Of a DNA stretch of 34,480 nt, positions 1-12,694 are shown piece after piece. Source of the stretch: Physocladia obscura (Eukaryota > Chytridiomycota > Chytridiomycetes > Chytridiales > Chytriomycetaceae). Both the position numbers and the translations under genes were made by a program. Position 1 is the stretch's first letter. Each line of letters opens with the position of its first letter. The stretch covers positions 1-34,480 of the forward strand of contig JADGJH010000070.1 of NCBI GenBank assembly GCA_027596945.1, written 5' to 3'. The notes beneath the pieces were generated by a model. It ran no database searches and was not told the DNA's origin. It saw only the letters and a list, made by a program, of their open reading frames with translations.

Positions 1-235
1 TCTATTAATTGGACAATTTCTAATTTTCTTTTGTTTTATCTTCTTTCTCTTTCTTGTATTCTCTTTGGCTCTTTTTTCATTTGTTTTTGGTTTCAAATTT
101 TGGAATAAAAAATATTTCTGTTGATTTTTTTTAAAAACCCAAAAATCAGATTGAGAGGCATAATAGAAGCTTGTTTAAAAAAATTGCCCAGTAAATTTTT
201 CCAAAGGAAAAAAACAAACTGTTGTGAAAATGTAC

Positions 236-740
236 AGCAACAAATCAAAACAGGCTGCACAACATCAACGCGACATTCACAGGAGGCAACGCTGATGTGT
301 GCAGCACAGGACACACACCAAGCATAAGCTCAGCTGTTCACAGTGAGTTTTGTCATTGTTTTTCTTAAATAAAAATCTAATTAATTGTGATTTATTATTT
401 AAAATAAAACAAAACAAAACAAAAACAGCTGCGCAACGTCGACGTTATCCAGGAGGATTTACGCCAATTTGTGCAGCATGCAGACACCTGTCAGACAGCA
501 GAGCCGTTTTGGCCATTGTCTGTCTCTATTTATTTAAAATAAAACTGTAAAATTATTATAAAAAACTGATCAAAAAGAAAATAAAACAGCTGCGATGCAT
601 CAGTATTTGGCTGCTGGCAGCCGTGCTGATGCGCAGTGTGCAGAGATCCATCAGGAGATGGAGCCAGCTGCACCAGCTGTTTTTCCTCTTTGTATTTATT
701 TTAAAATAAATTTTATCTTTATTAAAATAAAAACACAAAC
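236..740. repeat. Degenerate tandem repeat, about 3 units of 160-175 bp
   Basis: Three diverged units can be aligned by eye. Each opens with a GC-richer core containing ctgc(a/g)caac or a close variant (near 253, 427 and 590). It continues through caggagg (near 281 and 450; a looser caggagatgg near 651) and tgtgcag (near 298, 470 and 637). It closes with an A/T palindrome-like block resembling tttaaaataaaa (near 389, 531 and 701). Unit spacing is about 174 and 163 bp. No coding potential or terminal inverted repeats are evident. Confidence 0.55.
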
Positions 741-2139
741 AAACTGAGTGTGACAGCCTCTAGGCACACATCCAGATTTGTCACCAACAGATCACATCCA
801 CAGTTTCCAAAAGCTGTGTTTTGAAATCTGTACCTTTGAGAATAAAAAACAAAAAGAACATTAATAAAAGAAAACTCCAATCACTCACTTGGATCATCTT
901 GCACAGGGCATGACTTGCGTAGTAGACCAGGGTAGAGAGCTGGAGTGATCCTAGCTGGCGCAGCATCATTGGCAACATTTGGTTCCGACTATTTTGTTTC
1001 AATTAATTTTCAGGAGTGAAAATTTTTCTTTGTTACAACCAGTCGGCTGACTACAGCCACCAGTGCCAAGAACAAGCAAGTTGAGGCAGCCTAACCCTGT
1101 CAGTCCTTTGCCGAATGGTTTAAGTATATCAGTGGCCATGACAGAAAGAGCCTAATTGGCATTGTGTTAAATAAAGTTGTTTTTTCAGTATAGACTTTAA
1201 GCAGCTACATGGTAAAATACTGACAATGACAACAAGGTGCTGATCAAACTCCCCATACATGTTCAATGCTGACTGCATTATATGCTGACACAACTAGTTT
1301 GTGACAGCAGAAGCAGTAGTACAAGACTGGCTCCTTACTTTGGGAATTTGAGCTATTTTTTGGATCTTTCTAAAGGAAGCAAAAAGGGAAAATGAAAGGA
1401 CCCCAAAAAGTGTGTAATCACTAATCAAGTAAAATCATGGGGAATTTGAAATGGACTGATTAGGCATGAAAAAGGCTATAAGAAGGCTGTTGGATTTTGA
1501 CTTTTGAAAACATTCTAAAATAAAGAACTCTCTACCCATAACTACTATCAAGCTTAAGGCTCACAACAATACTAAGCCTTACAACTCAAAAACCAACATA
1601 GTGATCTATTTTCAGAATAATAAACAACAAGTTTTACCAAAATTATCACAGGTCCCATGTAAACAATTCAAACAGAATCTGCAGGCACAGGATTCAACAG
1701 GTTTTGGGGGCTTTTGAGTCAAAAATTCATCAATTCTACCCCAGCTGTCATCAGATCACATTATTGCCACATATTTTGCAGAATTTTATTGTGGGGCCAT
1801 GTCCCACAATTTATCACACTCTTCACTTCCTAACTTCAAATTTCAGTAACTTTGCTGCAGTTTTCTGGCTCCAATTTACACAATCTGACATATTCAAGTT
1901 CCTCAGGAAGACTGCTATATGGGCAAAAACCTGATCAATATGCAACAACTTTCAAATTCTTCAGTATGACTTTGGTACTTGTAGCATGAGTTTTAATTCT
2001 GGGATTTGTGAGCAAAATGTTTCTTTATTATGGAGTTTTGAACATATAAAGTAATGTAAACTAATAAGCTGAGAATGGTATACCAGGTGTTTGTGAGCAA
2101 AATACTAATCACAACATAAAGTCCATTTGCAGTAAGATT

Positions 2140-2438
2140 TCAGAAGAGTCTCCAAAATGTTCTGATCAATGTCAAGTTGGCATTTTCCAAGGATAAAAGC
2201 TCCTTAGAAAATTCCCAGCGTTTGCAATGGAGCTGTGAAAATTCACAGGTAGCTAGGGTGACCACCTCATCTGCAGGGCAATCACAACTACATTTGTATT
2301 TGGCACATTTAGTTTTGAAGAAACACATTGGATTACATGGGATTATGTCAGCAAGTGTATTGATTTCTGTAGGTTTGTCAGCTTCAAGTTTGTTAAAGAT
2401 GCTTTCAATGCTTGGGCTGCTCAAATATTCACTTATTT
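2140..2438 (-). other. Unrecognised minus-strand reading frame, possible gene relic
   Basis: An open frame of about 98 codons follows an in-frame TAA on the minus strand and contains no early ATG. It is cysteine-rich in the middle (short C-x-C pairs such as CSCDC) and has a balanced, protein-like composition, unlike the low-complexity shadows elsewhere. I recognise no family. It could be the remnant of a mobile-element protein, an exon of an unmodelled gene, or chance. The region around it has stops in every frame. Confidence 0.2.
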
Positions 2439-3183
2439 ACTGTGTTTTTTATTATGAATAAATACTGTCTTATTATATGCTGTTCAAGGTGTTAATGACG
2501 AACTGGTATCCACCAGTATTTCCACTAGTGAAATTTCTGTTTCATATCAATATGGAACACTTTACGTGCACAAGGTGAAAAAATCAGTCAGTGTAATCAA
2601 TCTTCTGAATTTTGGTGCTGTTCTCTAAGCATCTCTGTTTTTTGGCATTCCATAAGCATGATCAAAACGAAATTAGTGTTGTTGAGAGCAGCATCTATAA
2701 ACAAAATTTACTTCGAATCAAGTAGCCTTTTATTACTACGAAGAAAGAAACCAGAGAAAAGCCGTCGAAAGAAATTTCTAGGTCAAAAACTGTTGTTCTT
2801 TGATGTGATTGTTTTTTGTTATTTTTTCAATTGGATTGAATTGCAGAAGTTTTTCTGGCCGTTGAAGCAACACTTTTCTTCGACCGAAACGAACAAACGG
2901 AAAGAAACGGCAACGTGTGTTACCCTCGAAACAACCCTTGCCGATTCATTGCATCGATTGCGACTGACAGCATCTAATCCAAGTCCGCTTGCTACATAGC
3001 TCCGGACATCGAACACAGGCATCGAATTGAATCGAAACTTGCAAGCGGCTCAAAAACACTCCAAACAAGCCAATCCGAGGTATTATTGCATCATAGTTCA
3101 ACATCAATCTTGTTACTGCTTTCTTGTTGTCAACCACCAACCTTTTTTTCTTCTGTCTTTTCAAGACCTGAGCTCTCTACACT

Positions 3184-6100
3184 ATGAGTGACCCTAATCT
3201 TGGCCTGATATCTGATGGCCCGAATTTCCTGGTGGCCGGAAATGCTGCAGCTTCTGCTAACAACGGAGGATTACCGTCAACTCACAATGCTGCAATGAGA
3301 GGCGGAGGAAACGCTAATATGAATGGACTTGCTGGCATGATGGGAAATCCAATGGTTAACATGGCGAATATGATGGGAATGCAAAATATGATGAATATGA
3401 ACAATATGGGCATTGGAAATCCTGGCGCAGGTTTTGGCCAATTTATGGATCCTCAGCAGCAGATGATATTCAGGCAAAATCTAATGCGCCAACAACACTT
3501 CCAATCACAGCAGTTTCAGTTACAACAATCACAAGCGCAGCCGCAACAACAAACGCAACAAATTCATGCTCTTGGAAATGCTCCGAAAGCCAATTCTGTA
3601 TCTGGTTTCAGTAACAGCCCTTTACAACAAACAAATCCAAATATACAATCACATTTGATAGGTAAGGTATTTTTTAGCTATAACATCCATATTGACAGAT
3701 TAAATACAGCTACAAATATGAATGCTTCAATCCTTAATAGTCCTGGTGCTATGATGAATAATGGCTTGGCGAATGTAAACGTGAACGGAATCATGAATCA
3801 GCAGCAATTTTTACAAGCTGCCAAAATGCAAATGATGCAACAACAACTCTACCCTCAGCCATTTCAAATACCCCAACCGGCTCAAATTCCTGCGAATCTT
3901 GGCTTGCAAGTTAATGCGGCTTCGCGAAGCTTATCCAACGACCCAAATATGGCCAAGGCAACAGTGGAAGAACGTAGAACTGTGATGCGAAACTTGTGAG
4001 CTTTTCGTACTGGCTGGTATCTGTGTTAATCTTTTTTACAGAATGATGCAATTGCCATCAAACGACGAAGTAGCCAAAATTCTTGCAGAGTGCGAAAGTC
4101 AAGCCTATGAGTTTTCTCCTTCAAAAGCTGCTTATTTGGATAAAATGGCTCTCCATCTGGAGATGTTGAAAAACCAAAGCGGTAAGACTTTTTTTAAATC
4201 ACAATGCATAATTAAAATATGTTTCAGCTGGTCAGCAATCATCGTTACAGCAAAATACGACGAGTCCACAAGCGCCAATCAATGTTAATCTATCGGGAAC
4301 AAATCTCACTGTCAGTCCGCCAGTTCCAACTCTTAACAAACCGAACTCCTTGTCAGGAACACCTCCCCCAAATTCCGCTGGATTGAACTCAATGCCTGGC
4401 CTGCAATTACAAACGCAGGCACAACCACCGCGACTGCTTGGGCAATCATCTGACGCATCACCTCATATCAAGCAACAAGTTTTACAAACAACCCAGCAGA
4501 ACATGTTTAAGAATTTACAGCAGAAACAGTTGCAGCAGCAACAACAACAACAACAACAACAACAACAGCAGCAACCATCTGCGCAGCAACATATTTCGTC
4601 TCAACAACAAGCACAGTTTTTGCAGCATCAAAAGGCCACACAGCATTTGCAGCAATTGCAGCAACAGCAGCAATTAATGATCAACCATCAAAAACTGATG
4701 CAACAAAATTCAGTGCAATCATTTCAAAATGGAGGTATAGATGATGCTGGGAGTCCAAAAGAAACTGTCAGGCCAACATCTTCCAGTTCATCTCCAAAGG
4801 ATGCTGATAATGGAAATTCACAAGGAATCATCATGGAAAATTCGCGGAATAGTTCTGGATTTGGTAATACACCGCAAGTTCAGCAAACATTGCAACAAAT
4901 GGGAATTCGACATCAGGCACAGCAGCAACCGCAACTCCCACCTCACCTTGGACAACGGATTCAAGAATTTCATTTGAAACAGGCGCAACTTCAGTCACAA
5001 TCTCATCAAATGACACCTCAACAATTCCAACATATTCAGCAGCAATTGAACAATGAACAACTATATTTACACCAGCAACTACAACAGCAGCAGCAACAGC
5101 AGCAACAGCAGCAGCAACAACAAATGTTACAGCAACAACAGCAACAGTCACAACAGTTCAATAATTCGATTTCAGCTTTGCCTTTCGTAAATTCAAGCGT
5201 AAATGGTAGATCTGTTGTTGGAACTCCTGTCGCTACCGGAGTTGGCAATGAAACGCATATATCTTTAAATCCTGCTTCTCCACAAACTCAAGGAATGAAT
5301 CAATTGCAGACCAAATCTGTTCCAATTTCTGGAAAGGAGATTTTAGGCAGTAATGGATCAAAGCCGGATGCTTCGAAACAATCTACATCACCAGATGGTG
5401 AAGAGCAACAAGATTTAGCTGGGTCTCAAATGCAAGCGAACACGTTTGCATCTAGTCCGTCAGGTAGCACTGGTGGGCCAGATCAGAGTAATGGTGTTTC
5501 ATCTAACATGAATGGAGATGGTGTTGCAGCAGGTGGTTCTGCAAATGGGTCACCTAATGGCTCTATGAATGGTGGAAAATCAGACAGTGTTTCTAAGCAA
5601 ATTCACTTGACTCAAATTTCAGGAATGTCTGAAGCTGATAAGAATGAAGTCCGGGAAAAGGTTGCAATTCTTTCTACGTGTTTTTTCGCTCATGAAGTAT
5701 TTTTTTCAGATGAGCCAAATGTATCCGATGTTCCGTTCAATGGAATTCTTGACTGGAATTTTATTATCTGTGAATGGAGAAATTGAAGCAGAAAAAGTTA
5801 GGAAGTTGAACGGAATGGTAAGTTTTTTGTTTGTTCTTTTAAAATTTAATAATTTTTACTTGAAAGAGGGAAATGATGCAGAAACAATATGAAGGCTTAC
5901 CGGACAATGTATTCTACCTTCGCCCAGAAACTGTTCGTTTGTTGCAGGATAATCTGATCAAGTTTTTTAACTATGCCGATGATATTTTGCGCACCCAAAA
6001 TTCGCACGGAAATATGATATCTGGAGACCAGACCGCTGGGTCAGATGCAAATATTCAGAATGGGATTTCAGTAGATACTAGTAATTCATCATCCACGACT

Positions 6101-8293
6101 TTGGTGAATTTGCAGTCGCCTTCTGCTACAACCAGTGTAGGTATGCGAACTGCTCAAAGAAATGGGCAAGTTCAACCAAATGGTCACACGCAACAAGTTC
6201 ATCAGCAGCAACAGCATTTACTGAGACTTCAGCAGCAGGCTCAGGCTGAACATCAACAAGCAGTGCAACAGCAACAGCAACAATTGCAACAACCGCCGCT
6301 TCAGCAGCAAGGAGCTGGACAACTTGCTGAACAAGTTTCAAACGCATCTAATCCAATTATTCCTTCAACACCACGAGCGTCTCCCCGTACCATGCCTGGC
6401 TCTCAACCTAATCAAAGACTTGTGAGTGGTTTAGGTTCGGCAAATTCGAATCAACCAAATATGCTCGTCAATCCAATTATCCAGGGTTCTGCACCTCAAC
6501 AGATGAATTTGTTCCAACCAGCTGCTGTATTACCTCAGCAAACCGGTCAAATACAGAATGCAGCTCATCTCGCCCAAATTCAACGTTTGACTAATCCGGG
6601 AAATACTCAGATGTTATTGCAACAACAACAACAGATGCGTTTACAACAGTTTCATCAACAGCCTCAACAACAATTGCAACAACAGCAATTTTTAATTCAA
6701 CAACAGCAACAGCAACTGCTGCAGCAACGGCAGATCCATGCGCAACCAAATGGAAATATCCAAATGAACCGAGTTATGTCTAATTCATCTGGTATTGTTT
6801 TTGATGGTCCAAGTGCCGTTAATACGCCTGCTGGAATCCAGAATGTTGTAGCGCCTCCAGCAAATGTTCACGAAGCCGCGCCAGCTAAAGTTGCAAAGGG
6901 AGGTAAGGCTGCTAAGATACGGAAAGCTGCAGCGCCAACCAAAAAGCAACTTGCGCAGATGGCAAAAGAAAAAGAAGCGCAGGAAAAATCGGATGCTGCA
7001 TCAGCACTTCAGCAGCAGCAGCAACAACAGCAAATACAACAGCAGCAGATTCAACATCAGCAGCAATTACAAATCCAGCAATCGTTACAAGATGCCCCTC
7101 AGAACCGTCAAGGTTTCCAACATCAATTATTCCAACAAACCATTAATGCCCAGCAACAACAACTGTTGCACCAACAACCGCAGCAACAGCCGCAACTACA
7201 ACAACCGCAGCCACAACAGCCGACTCAACAATCTCAACATGTTCAACATCAGCGCTTGAATACAGCCACAACTGTGAATCAAAGTCAGTATGTTGATACA
7301 ATTCAACCTGAAGTTCAAGGAGAAAGCTCAAGAAATATTAACCGCGATAGTCAAAATATGACTGCCATTGATGATGTATCCTTTTGGAATAATAGTGCTG
7401 GAGAAAATGTGGAGAGTAATAAAAATTTACAGGAAGAAGGTTTGTTTTCAGAAATTCTTAACTTTTTGATTAATTTTTTGTTTTCATCAGAATTTACGGA
7501 CTTTTTCGATTTATCTCCACCGCCTTCACCATCGAAGGAAAACGGTAAAAAAAGAAGTAGAGATGGAGATGAAAGTGGAGCTGGAAGTAGCAGTGGCAGC
7601 CAGTCAGACGATCAGGAAGAGGCAGTTCGAAATGTGAAGGCGAAATTAAATTTTCCAACTCCAGGAAACCACATGTTTGAATTGAAAGAACAAAAAGTTA
7701 CCGAAATCCAGTCAAATTTAACTGCAATAAACTCGAATGAGTCATCATCAGTTGATCTGGATGAGATGTTCAATCTTCCTTGTGAAACTGGCAAGATCGG
7801 AAATGACAAAACAGACAATTCCATAACACTTTTAGATGAAGAAATTTCACGGATATATTCGACTTTCGGTTTCTCATCTGAAAAGCATTTAATTGACGAT
7901 TCTACCTTGATGGTTATCTCATCATCTGCATCAGGTGGAATTCGAATCACGTTTAGGATTTCTGCGTTGGATCGATATCAAAAGTTCCCTGTTTGTGAGT
8001 CTCTTGGAGGAAAAAGTAGTGGCTTTGTTGGGGAAAATGACTTCCTGCTTCCGGCACTGGAGACTTTTGACGTGACTGGCGAATTGAATCCTGCTCTTCG
8101 TGAAGTTGTCGAGGGCATTAATCAGCGAAGTGACCGATCAGTCTTAAGAATTTCTCATGTGATCGAAATATGCGATCTAGCCCTGCAACAAAACGCATCA
8201 ACTGATCAAGATTCGCAAAATGCTTTCTTAGTAGACGACTTTGCAGAAGAGGGGTTTGGAGGATTGCCTTTTTCCACAGATTTATTTAGTTGA
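3184..8293 (+). CDS. MED15: Glutamine-rich Mediator tail subunit, MED15/GAL11-like, with KIX-type domain
   Basis: MED15 is the Mediator tail subunit through which activators recruit RNA polymerase II; its KIX three-helix domain binds activation domains. Exons: 3184-3661, 3710-3995, 4042-4181, 4228-5660, 5710-5817, 5882-7439, 7491-8293, giving about 1601 aa. Residues about 239-302, read across two introns, match the KIX_2 pattern: an EERR start, then AECESQAYEFSPSKAAYLDK and a final helix MALHLEMLKNQ. The rest is N/M-rich, then Q-rich (tracts of 14 Q at 4533-4574 and 5082-5123), with a conserved-looking helical block across exons 5-6 (SQMYPMFRSMEFLTGILL). An acidic, phosphorylatable stretch (FFDLSPPPSPSKEN) precedes a non-Q C-terminal domain from about residue 1380. 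The KIX is internal, whereas yeast GAL11 and plant MED15 carry it N-terminally. The intron before exon 6 may instead end at 5866, adding five residues. Another Q-rich coactivator remains possible. Confidence 0.62.
4533..4574 (+). repeat. CAG/CAA tract coding 14 glutamines
   Basis: Mixed CAG and CAA codons in the MED15-like reading frame. Nine consecutive CAA codons sit between CAG codons. A second tract of the same length, more CAG-rich and more interrupted, lies at 5082-5123. Length change by slippage would keep the frame. Confidence 0.9.
5082..5123 (+). repeat. Interrupted CAG/CAA tract coding 14 glutamines
   Basis: Alternating CAG and CAA codons in frame in the MED15-like gene, ending at an ATG codon at 5124. 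The codon mixing suggests selection for the amino acid rather than a young pure microsatellite. Confidence 0.9.
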
Positions 8294-8401
8294 AATTTTG
8301 GAAATTTCATGCTTGGCCTTTTTTTTTTTTTTTGATTTTTTTTTTCTTCTTTTTGTGTGTAAATAAAAAATCCTCTTGAATTTTCTTTTTTTGCTTTGAA
8401 A

Positions 8402-11400
8402 ATGGATGACGAAAGTGTTGTTGTTGCAACCACTGTGAATGGGGACACCGAGATTTCTACTTCACCGTTGGTTATTTTGACGATTTCTCTTCCGACGGTG
8501 TCGTCATCCCAGCTGAATGCAAATTTCAAGTTGGCGGTAAGTCACTGTTAGAGGTTCAAAGCATTTTTTCATTTTATCAAGCATAGGTTCCACCATTTAC
8601 AACCTTAGGCGATATCAGAACACATATTGTTGATTCTCCGGAATGTCAATTCAATACATGCTTTTACCTGGCTTTCAATGGTGACCGTTTGAATGACTCA
8701 ATGACTGTTGCCGATATTCCAGCCTTTGATCCCACAACCTGCTCCCTTTCAATAGTTACTGGTGAGAATTAAACACTGAAATTTGTTAACCCTATCGTTT
8801 CCCGTTTCTCTTTTTCTTTATTTTGTCTCTTACTAACTACCAAATACAGATGAGTTCAATGAACGCGAGGTCCGGATTCAAATTGGCAGATTACGCGAAA
8901 TTCTGAGTGGATTTAAGTCTTCAACGACTTCATCGTTTGGTATTAACGTTGGAATCTCATATCTGATGGATGTTTCCGGCAGTCATGGTGAAGATATTTT
9001 TTCTGTTGATAATGATTAAATCAGTTTTCATTATCAGACATCAATGCGCCCTCGCAAAAAGAAAAAGTTGAGAAACCGTCAATACCTTTGATGCATCCAT
9101 TTCAAGCTTATGACTTCGAATTGAACGATGAATTGGGAAATTTGGAAAGCTTGTTGCCAAAAATATCTGGAATTAAAGAAAATGATTGCTTGAAGTCATT
9201 GACTTTGTCTTGCTGGAATCCGCCTCCTATTCATCGCCGCAATTCTGGAGATATTATGTATCTTGCGGTCACGACAAATGAATTAGCATTGTTTCACATT
9301 ACTTGTTCGGTCTATGGGTTCTACGTTTCTCGATCGACCGACAAACTGTTTGATCCGACTTTGAAAAACTTATCCGCGCCGACCCTTCCTGGAATACTCT
9401 CGCAAATATCTCCACAGTTCAAAACTAAATTTACAGCTTTGCATGAAGCAACTCAAAAGCGACACCCTCACACTTATTTACTTCCAACCACACTGCAAGC
9501 AACCCCGTGGATTGTCCCTGAGCCACAACACGCGCCAGACTGCAGTCGCACGTTAGATATCGTAATTATGGCCGCAGATAACTCCGATATTGTTGCTACC
9601 CGTGACTGGAATGAAGACTTATGCCTTGCAGCGGCTCTTCAGACAAAAAATGCAAGTGAGAAAGTAAATCGTGCTCAAACTCTTCATCGAACATACTCTG
9701 AGTTTGTTGATGCCGCAATGAAAGGAGTTGTGGCAATAGTGCAAAAGTACCTTGCGGGTTCCATAGGCGCGGTTAGCGGAGGTGGTGAAGCAGACGGACT
9801 TGCAGGGCAAATGTTTTTAAATGCTGGAATTTTTTACTCACTGGCTCGCGATCAAGGTGACTCATTTTCAAGAATTGGTGGTGCTGCGGCGGCGCATGTT
9901 GCTGTGTCAAAGGACGTTGACGGAGTTTCTAAAGTTGATGCTTTATGTGCTTCTGGTGGTGGAACTCTTGAATTTGGTGTCAACACTTTGGGAACTTGTG
10001 TCGTTGATTACAAGGGAATTCGTATTGTTGCGCAAACTGTCATTCCTGGCATTTTGAAAAGACAGCAGCCATCGGCGGCGAAGCAATCTGAAAAAGATAT
10101 TACAAGTGGGGACGACATCCAAAAAGATCCGATTCCTGAAGTTATTGTTTATGGATCTATTGATTCAGGAAAGACAATTTTATCAGGCGCAGAGTTTCAT
10201 GCGACCGCTGAAAAAATTGCATCTGTTTTGCATTTAGATGCTCATAAAGTTATCGATGCTTCTGGAGTTGAACACTTGTTGGCTACCCCATTGGACGTTA
10301 AAGGAATTGTGGGAAATGATGGACGCAAGTATTTATTGGACTTGAGTCGGCTAACTCCAGTTGATTTTCGATTCTTGGAGGAAATCGACACGAAAGATTC
10401 AAACTTTGCGCCATATCCCCACAGAATGCCTCTCTTGCGGCATGAACTCGTTGACATATTTTATGAGCATAAACTCGGAAAATACGTTCAAGAAAAGGCT
10501 GCTGCTGAAGGAAAAGATGAGATAGAGCTTCCAACTTGTAAGTTTTCCTCGATTCCTTGTGTGCTCACTTTTTAAAAATCGTACTTTTCATTAACTTCTT
10601 CAGTGGAAGAATTTGACGTCAAATTTAATCCGGACGCATTCTTACTACCGTGTGAGATTGAAGACTCAGAAACGGCAGAGCTTGAAAGCCAAAAGGAAAA
10701 AATTCGCGAGATTTCTAAATTTTTAAATGATACTGTGATTCCTGCAATGGTTTGTGATAATTTTTTAATCTAACTATGCCAATTTTATCCATAATTTCTT
10801 TTTCGAAGGCTTTAGAACTCGCCGCCAAACCAAACTCTGTTCCTCTTGACGGCGAGAAGCTGACAAAATTCTTTCATGATCGGGGCATCAACATGAGATA
10901 TTTGGGCAAAATGACTGAAATTTTAGACACCTTTGACATTTCCGTCAAACCAGTTTTTTTGAGGGTTTGCACAAAAATTTATTTTAGCACGTAACTTAGA
11001 TTTTCTTAATTTGTCAGGACCTTTTGATTCAAGAAATGGTGGCTCGTGCAGCGAAAGTTGTTTTGCGCGATTTGCTTCAAGAAATTCCTCTTCACCTTTC
11101 GTCTGAATGTGTTTCTCACTTTCTCAATTGTTTCTTCAATGGAAAAGATTCATCTATCGAAGTTTCAAAGCCAAAATCTGTCAAAAATTTTGCATTCTAT
11201 GATTTGACTTCATCTTCTTTGGATGAAAGAATTCGTTTGGAAGTTTCGTCGAGGTTCCGATTTCCCTCCTCACAGCTTCCTGATAATCTGTTTATAAATC
11301 GCAAAGTTCTTCTCCTCCGTTCCATTTGCAACAAAGTGGGAATTCAAATCAAGGCAAAAACTTACCAGTTCAGTGATGTCCCTGGTGACTATCAGATTTT

Positions 11401-12546
11401 TGCAGCTTCGGACATTCTCAACTTATATCCTGTTGCCAAGTATCCTGAACCAAAGTGTGCATTTGGAGATGAAATCCAAGAACATGCATTGTACAGTGTA
11501 CGACAAGGGGATAAGCAAGTTGCGCAAGAAATAATGACCGAGGCCCTAAATATTTTCGAGCAAGTTTTTGGGCCCGTTCATCAAGATGCGGCGAGAGTGC
11601 AGCGACAATTGGCTGTTATGCATCATGAAAATGGAGAGTATGAAATTTGCAAACTTTATCAGCGACGTGCATTGCTAATTTCAGAACGCTTGTCTGGCTT
11701 TGATGATCCGGATACTCTCCAGCAATATGTGAGATTCTTAATATATTATCTTTCAATTTTCTAATTATTTTTTTTTCTTCCTTTTTAATCAGTTAAATCT
11801 TGGATTCTTTGAGAGTTTAACAGGACACTATGAAGTTGGATTCAAATATATGCAACATGCATTAACTTATTTAAAAATGCACTGTGCTGGCAATTTTCAT
11901 CCTGAGCTTGCTGCTGCCGATGCTCAGATTGCCATGCTGTTGTCTGAATCAAACATTGATCGGCCAACGTCGCTCAAATTCTTTGCTCATGCCGTTGCTA
12001 TCTATGAAAAAGTAATGGGACAAGAAGCTGATCAAACGATGCGGGCCAAAGAATTGTACTTCAATTCGCTGCTCCAGAATGGAGATTGGATTCGTGCCCA
12101 TGAAATCCACAATACAATGCAAAGATACAATCTGAGCAAATTCGCACAAGACACTGAAAAAATAAAAGAGATAGAAGCCAGCGGAGAAAAAGTAGCAGCT
12201 TTTTTGAAGCAAAGAGTTTTATTGGAGGTTTTTTTTCTTCTCCCGTTTTAATTTCGTTGCATTTAATTACATTAACTTGTTATTTTGATAGACTGAGAAT
12301 GGAATTGTTGGCACGAATGCTCTGGAGTTCACGAACGGTAGAAAGGGAAAAGGAAAGGCAAACCAGCAAAAACTTGTTGGTGTCAAGAGCAACAATTCGA
12401 ATATCCCATCGGAAACTGCAGCCGTTGCAGCTGGGCCGATTGAACCCAACAAGGGGCATTTATCTATTGATGAACTGATGAAATTTATTGATGGGGGAAA
12501 AGGGACTAAGAAGAAGAGTGGAAAGAAGGGTAAGAAACATAATTGA
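8402..12546 (+). CDS. CLU1: Clustered mitochondria protein CLU1 (CLUH homologue)
   Basis: CLU1/CLUH is a cytosolic RNA-binding protein. It binds mRNAs for mitochondrial proteins and keeps mitochondria dispersed; it was also described as eIF3 p135. Exons: 8402-8536, 8587-8761, 8850-8987, 9038-10537, 10604-10749, 10809-10964, 11018-11728, 11793-12227, 12292-12546, giving about 1216 aa, close to the family length. An N-terminal ubiquitin-like CLU_N region (PPFTTLGDIRTHIVDSPECQ) is followed by the CLU domain from about residue 338 (RDWNEDLCLAAALQ; ggGTLEFGVNTLGTCVVDYKG). The central p135 region includes DLSRLTPVDFRFLEEID and LPCEIED, then TPR-type helices near residues 920-1130 (EQVFGPVHQDAARVQRQLAV). 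The tail is lysine-rich. The start is the first ATG after a poly(T) spacer 108 bp past the MED15-like stop. Confidence 0.93.
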
Positions 12547-12694
12547 CAGAACATCTCCCAAAGTTTTTTGGTTCCTTTTTTTTTCTTCTCTTTTCTTACT
12601 GGCACGGTGAAGGTGCAACTTGATTTTTAAGTATTTCAAAAAAGCCCATTTTTATTTTCTTTTCGTTTTACAAAATGCTTTAAATATTTGGGAT
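12547..12694. other. Convergent 3' spacer between CLU1 and PIH1-domain gene
   Basis: These 148 bp hold the 3' ends of two genes facing each other. They are T-rich on the plus strand. No canonical polyadenylation hexamer stands out, and the two transcripts probably overlap. Confidence 0.6.

Larger units (their letters stand above)
1..3183. other. Gene-poor AT-rich stretch upstream of the MED15-like gene
   Basis: No gene can be supported here. The first 120 bases are pyrimidine-rich, 236-740 holds a degenerate tandem repeat, and 2140-2438 holds one minus-strand reading frame of unknown meaning; both are listed separately. The rest (about 740-2130 and 2440-3183) is AT-rich sequence with only short, compositionally random reading frames. 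The last few hundred bases before 3184 should contain the promoter and 5' leader of the MED15-like gene, but I see no clear TATA element or initiator. Confidence 0.6.

Noticed and set aside
2005..2103. 14-bp direct repeat tttgtgagcaaaat at 2005-2018 and 2090-2103
   Set aside because: Short, with no matching structure between or around the copies that would mark a transposon or target-site duplication.
2658..2999. Plus-strand frame of 113 codons before the MED15-like gene
   Set aside because: The composition looks random, there is no family match, and it lies where the promoter and leader are expected. No splice path joins it to 3184.
3662..3698. 37-nt intron ending at the first CAG after the donor at 3662
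   Set aside because: It would shift the reading frame away from the conserved KIX-containing frame. Using the next acceptor (3709) gives a 48-nt intron that keeps frame.
4831..5248. Minus-strand frames rich in Val/Ala or Cys opposite the MED15-like Q tracts
   Set aside because: These are mirror translations of CAG/CAA repeats (CTG/TTG/TGC) and carry no independent signal.
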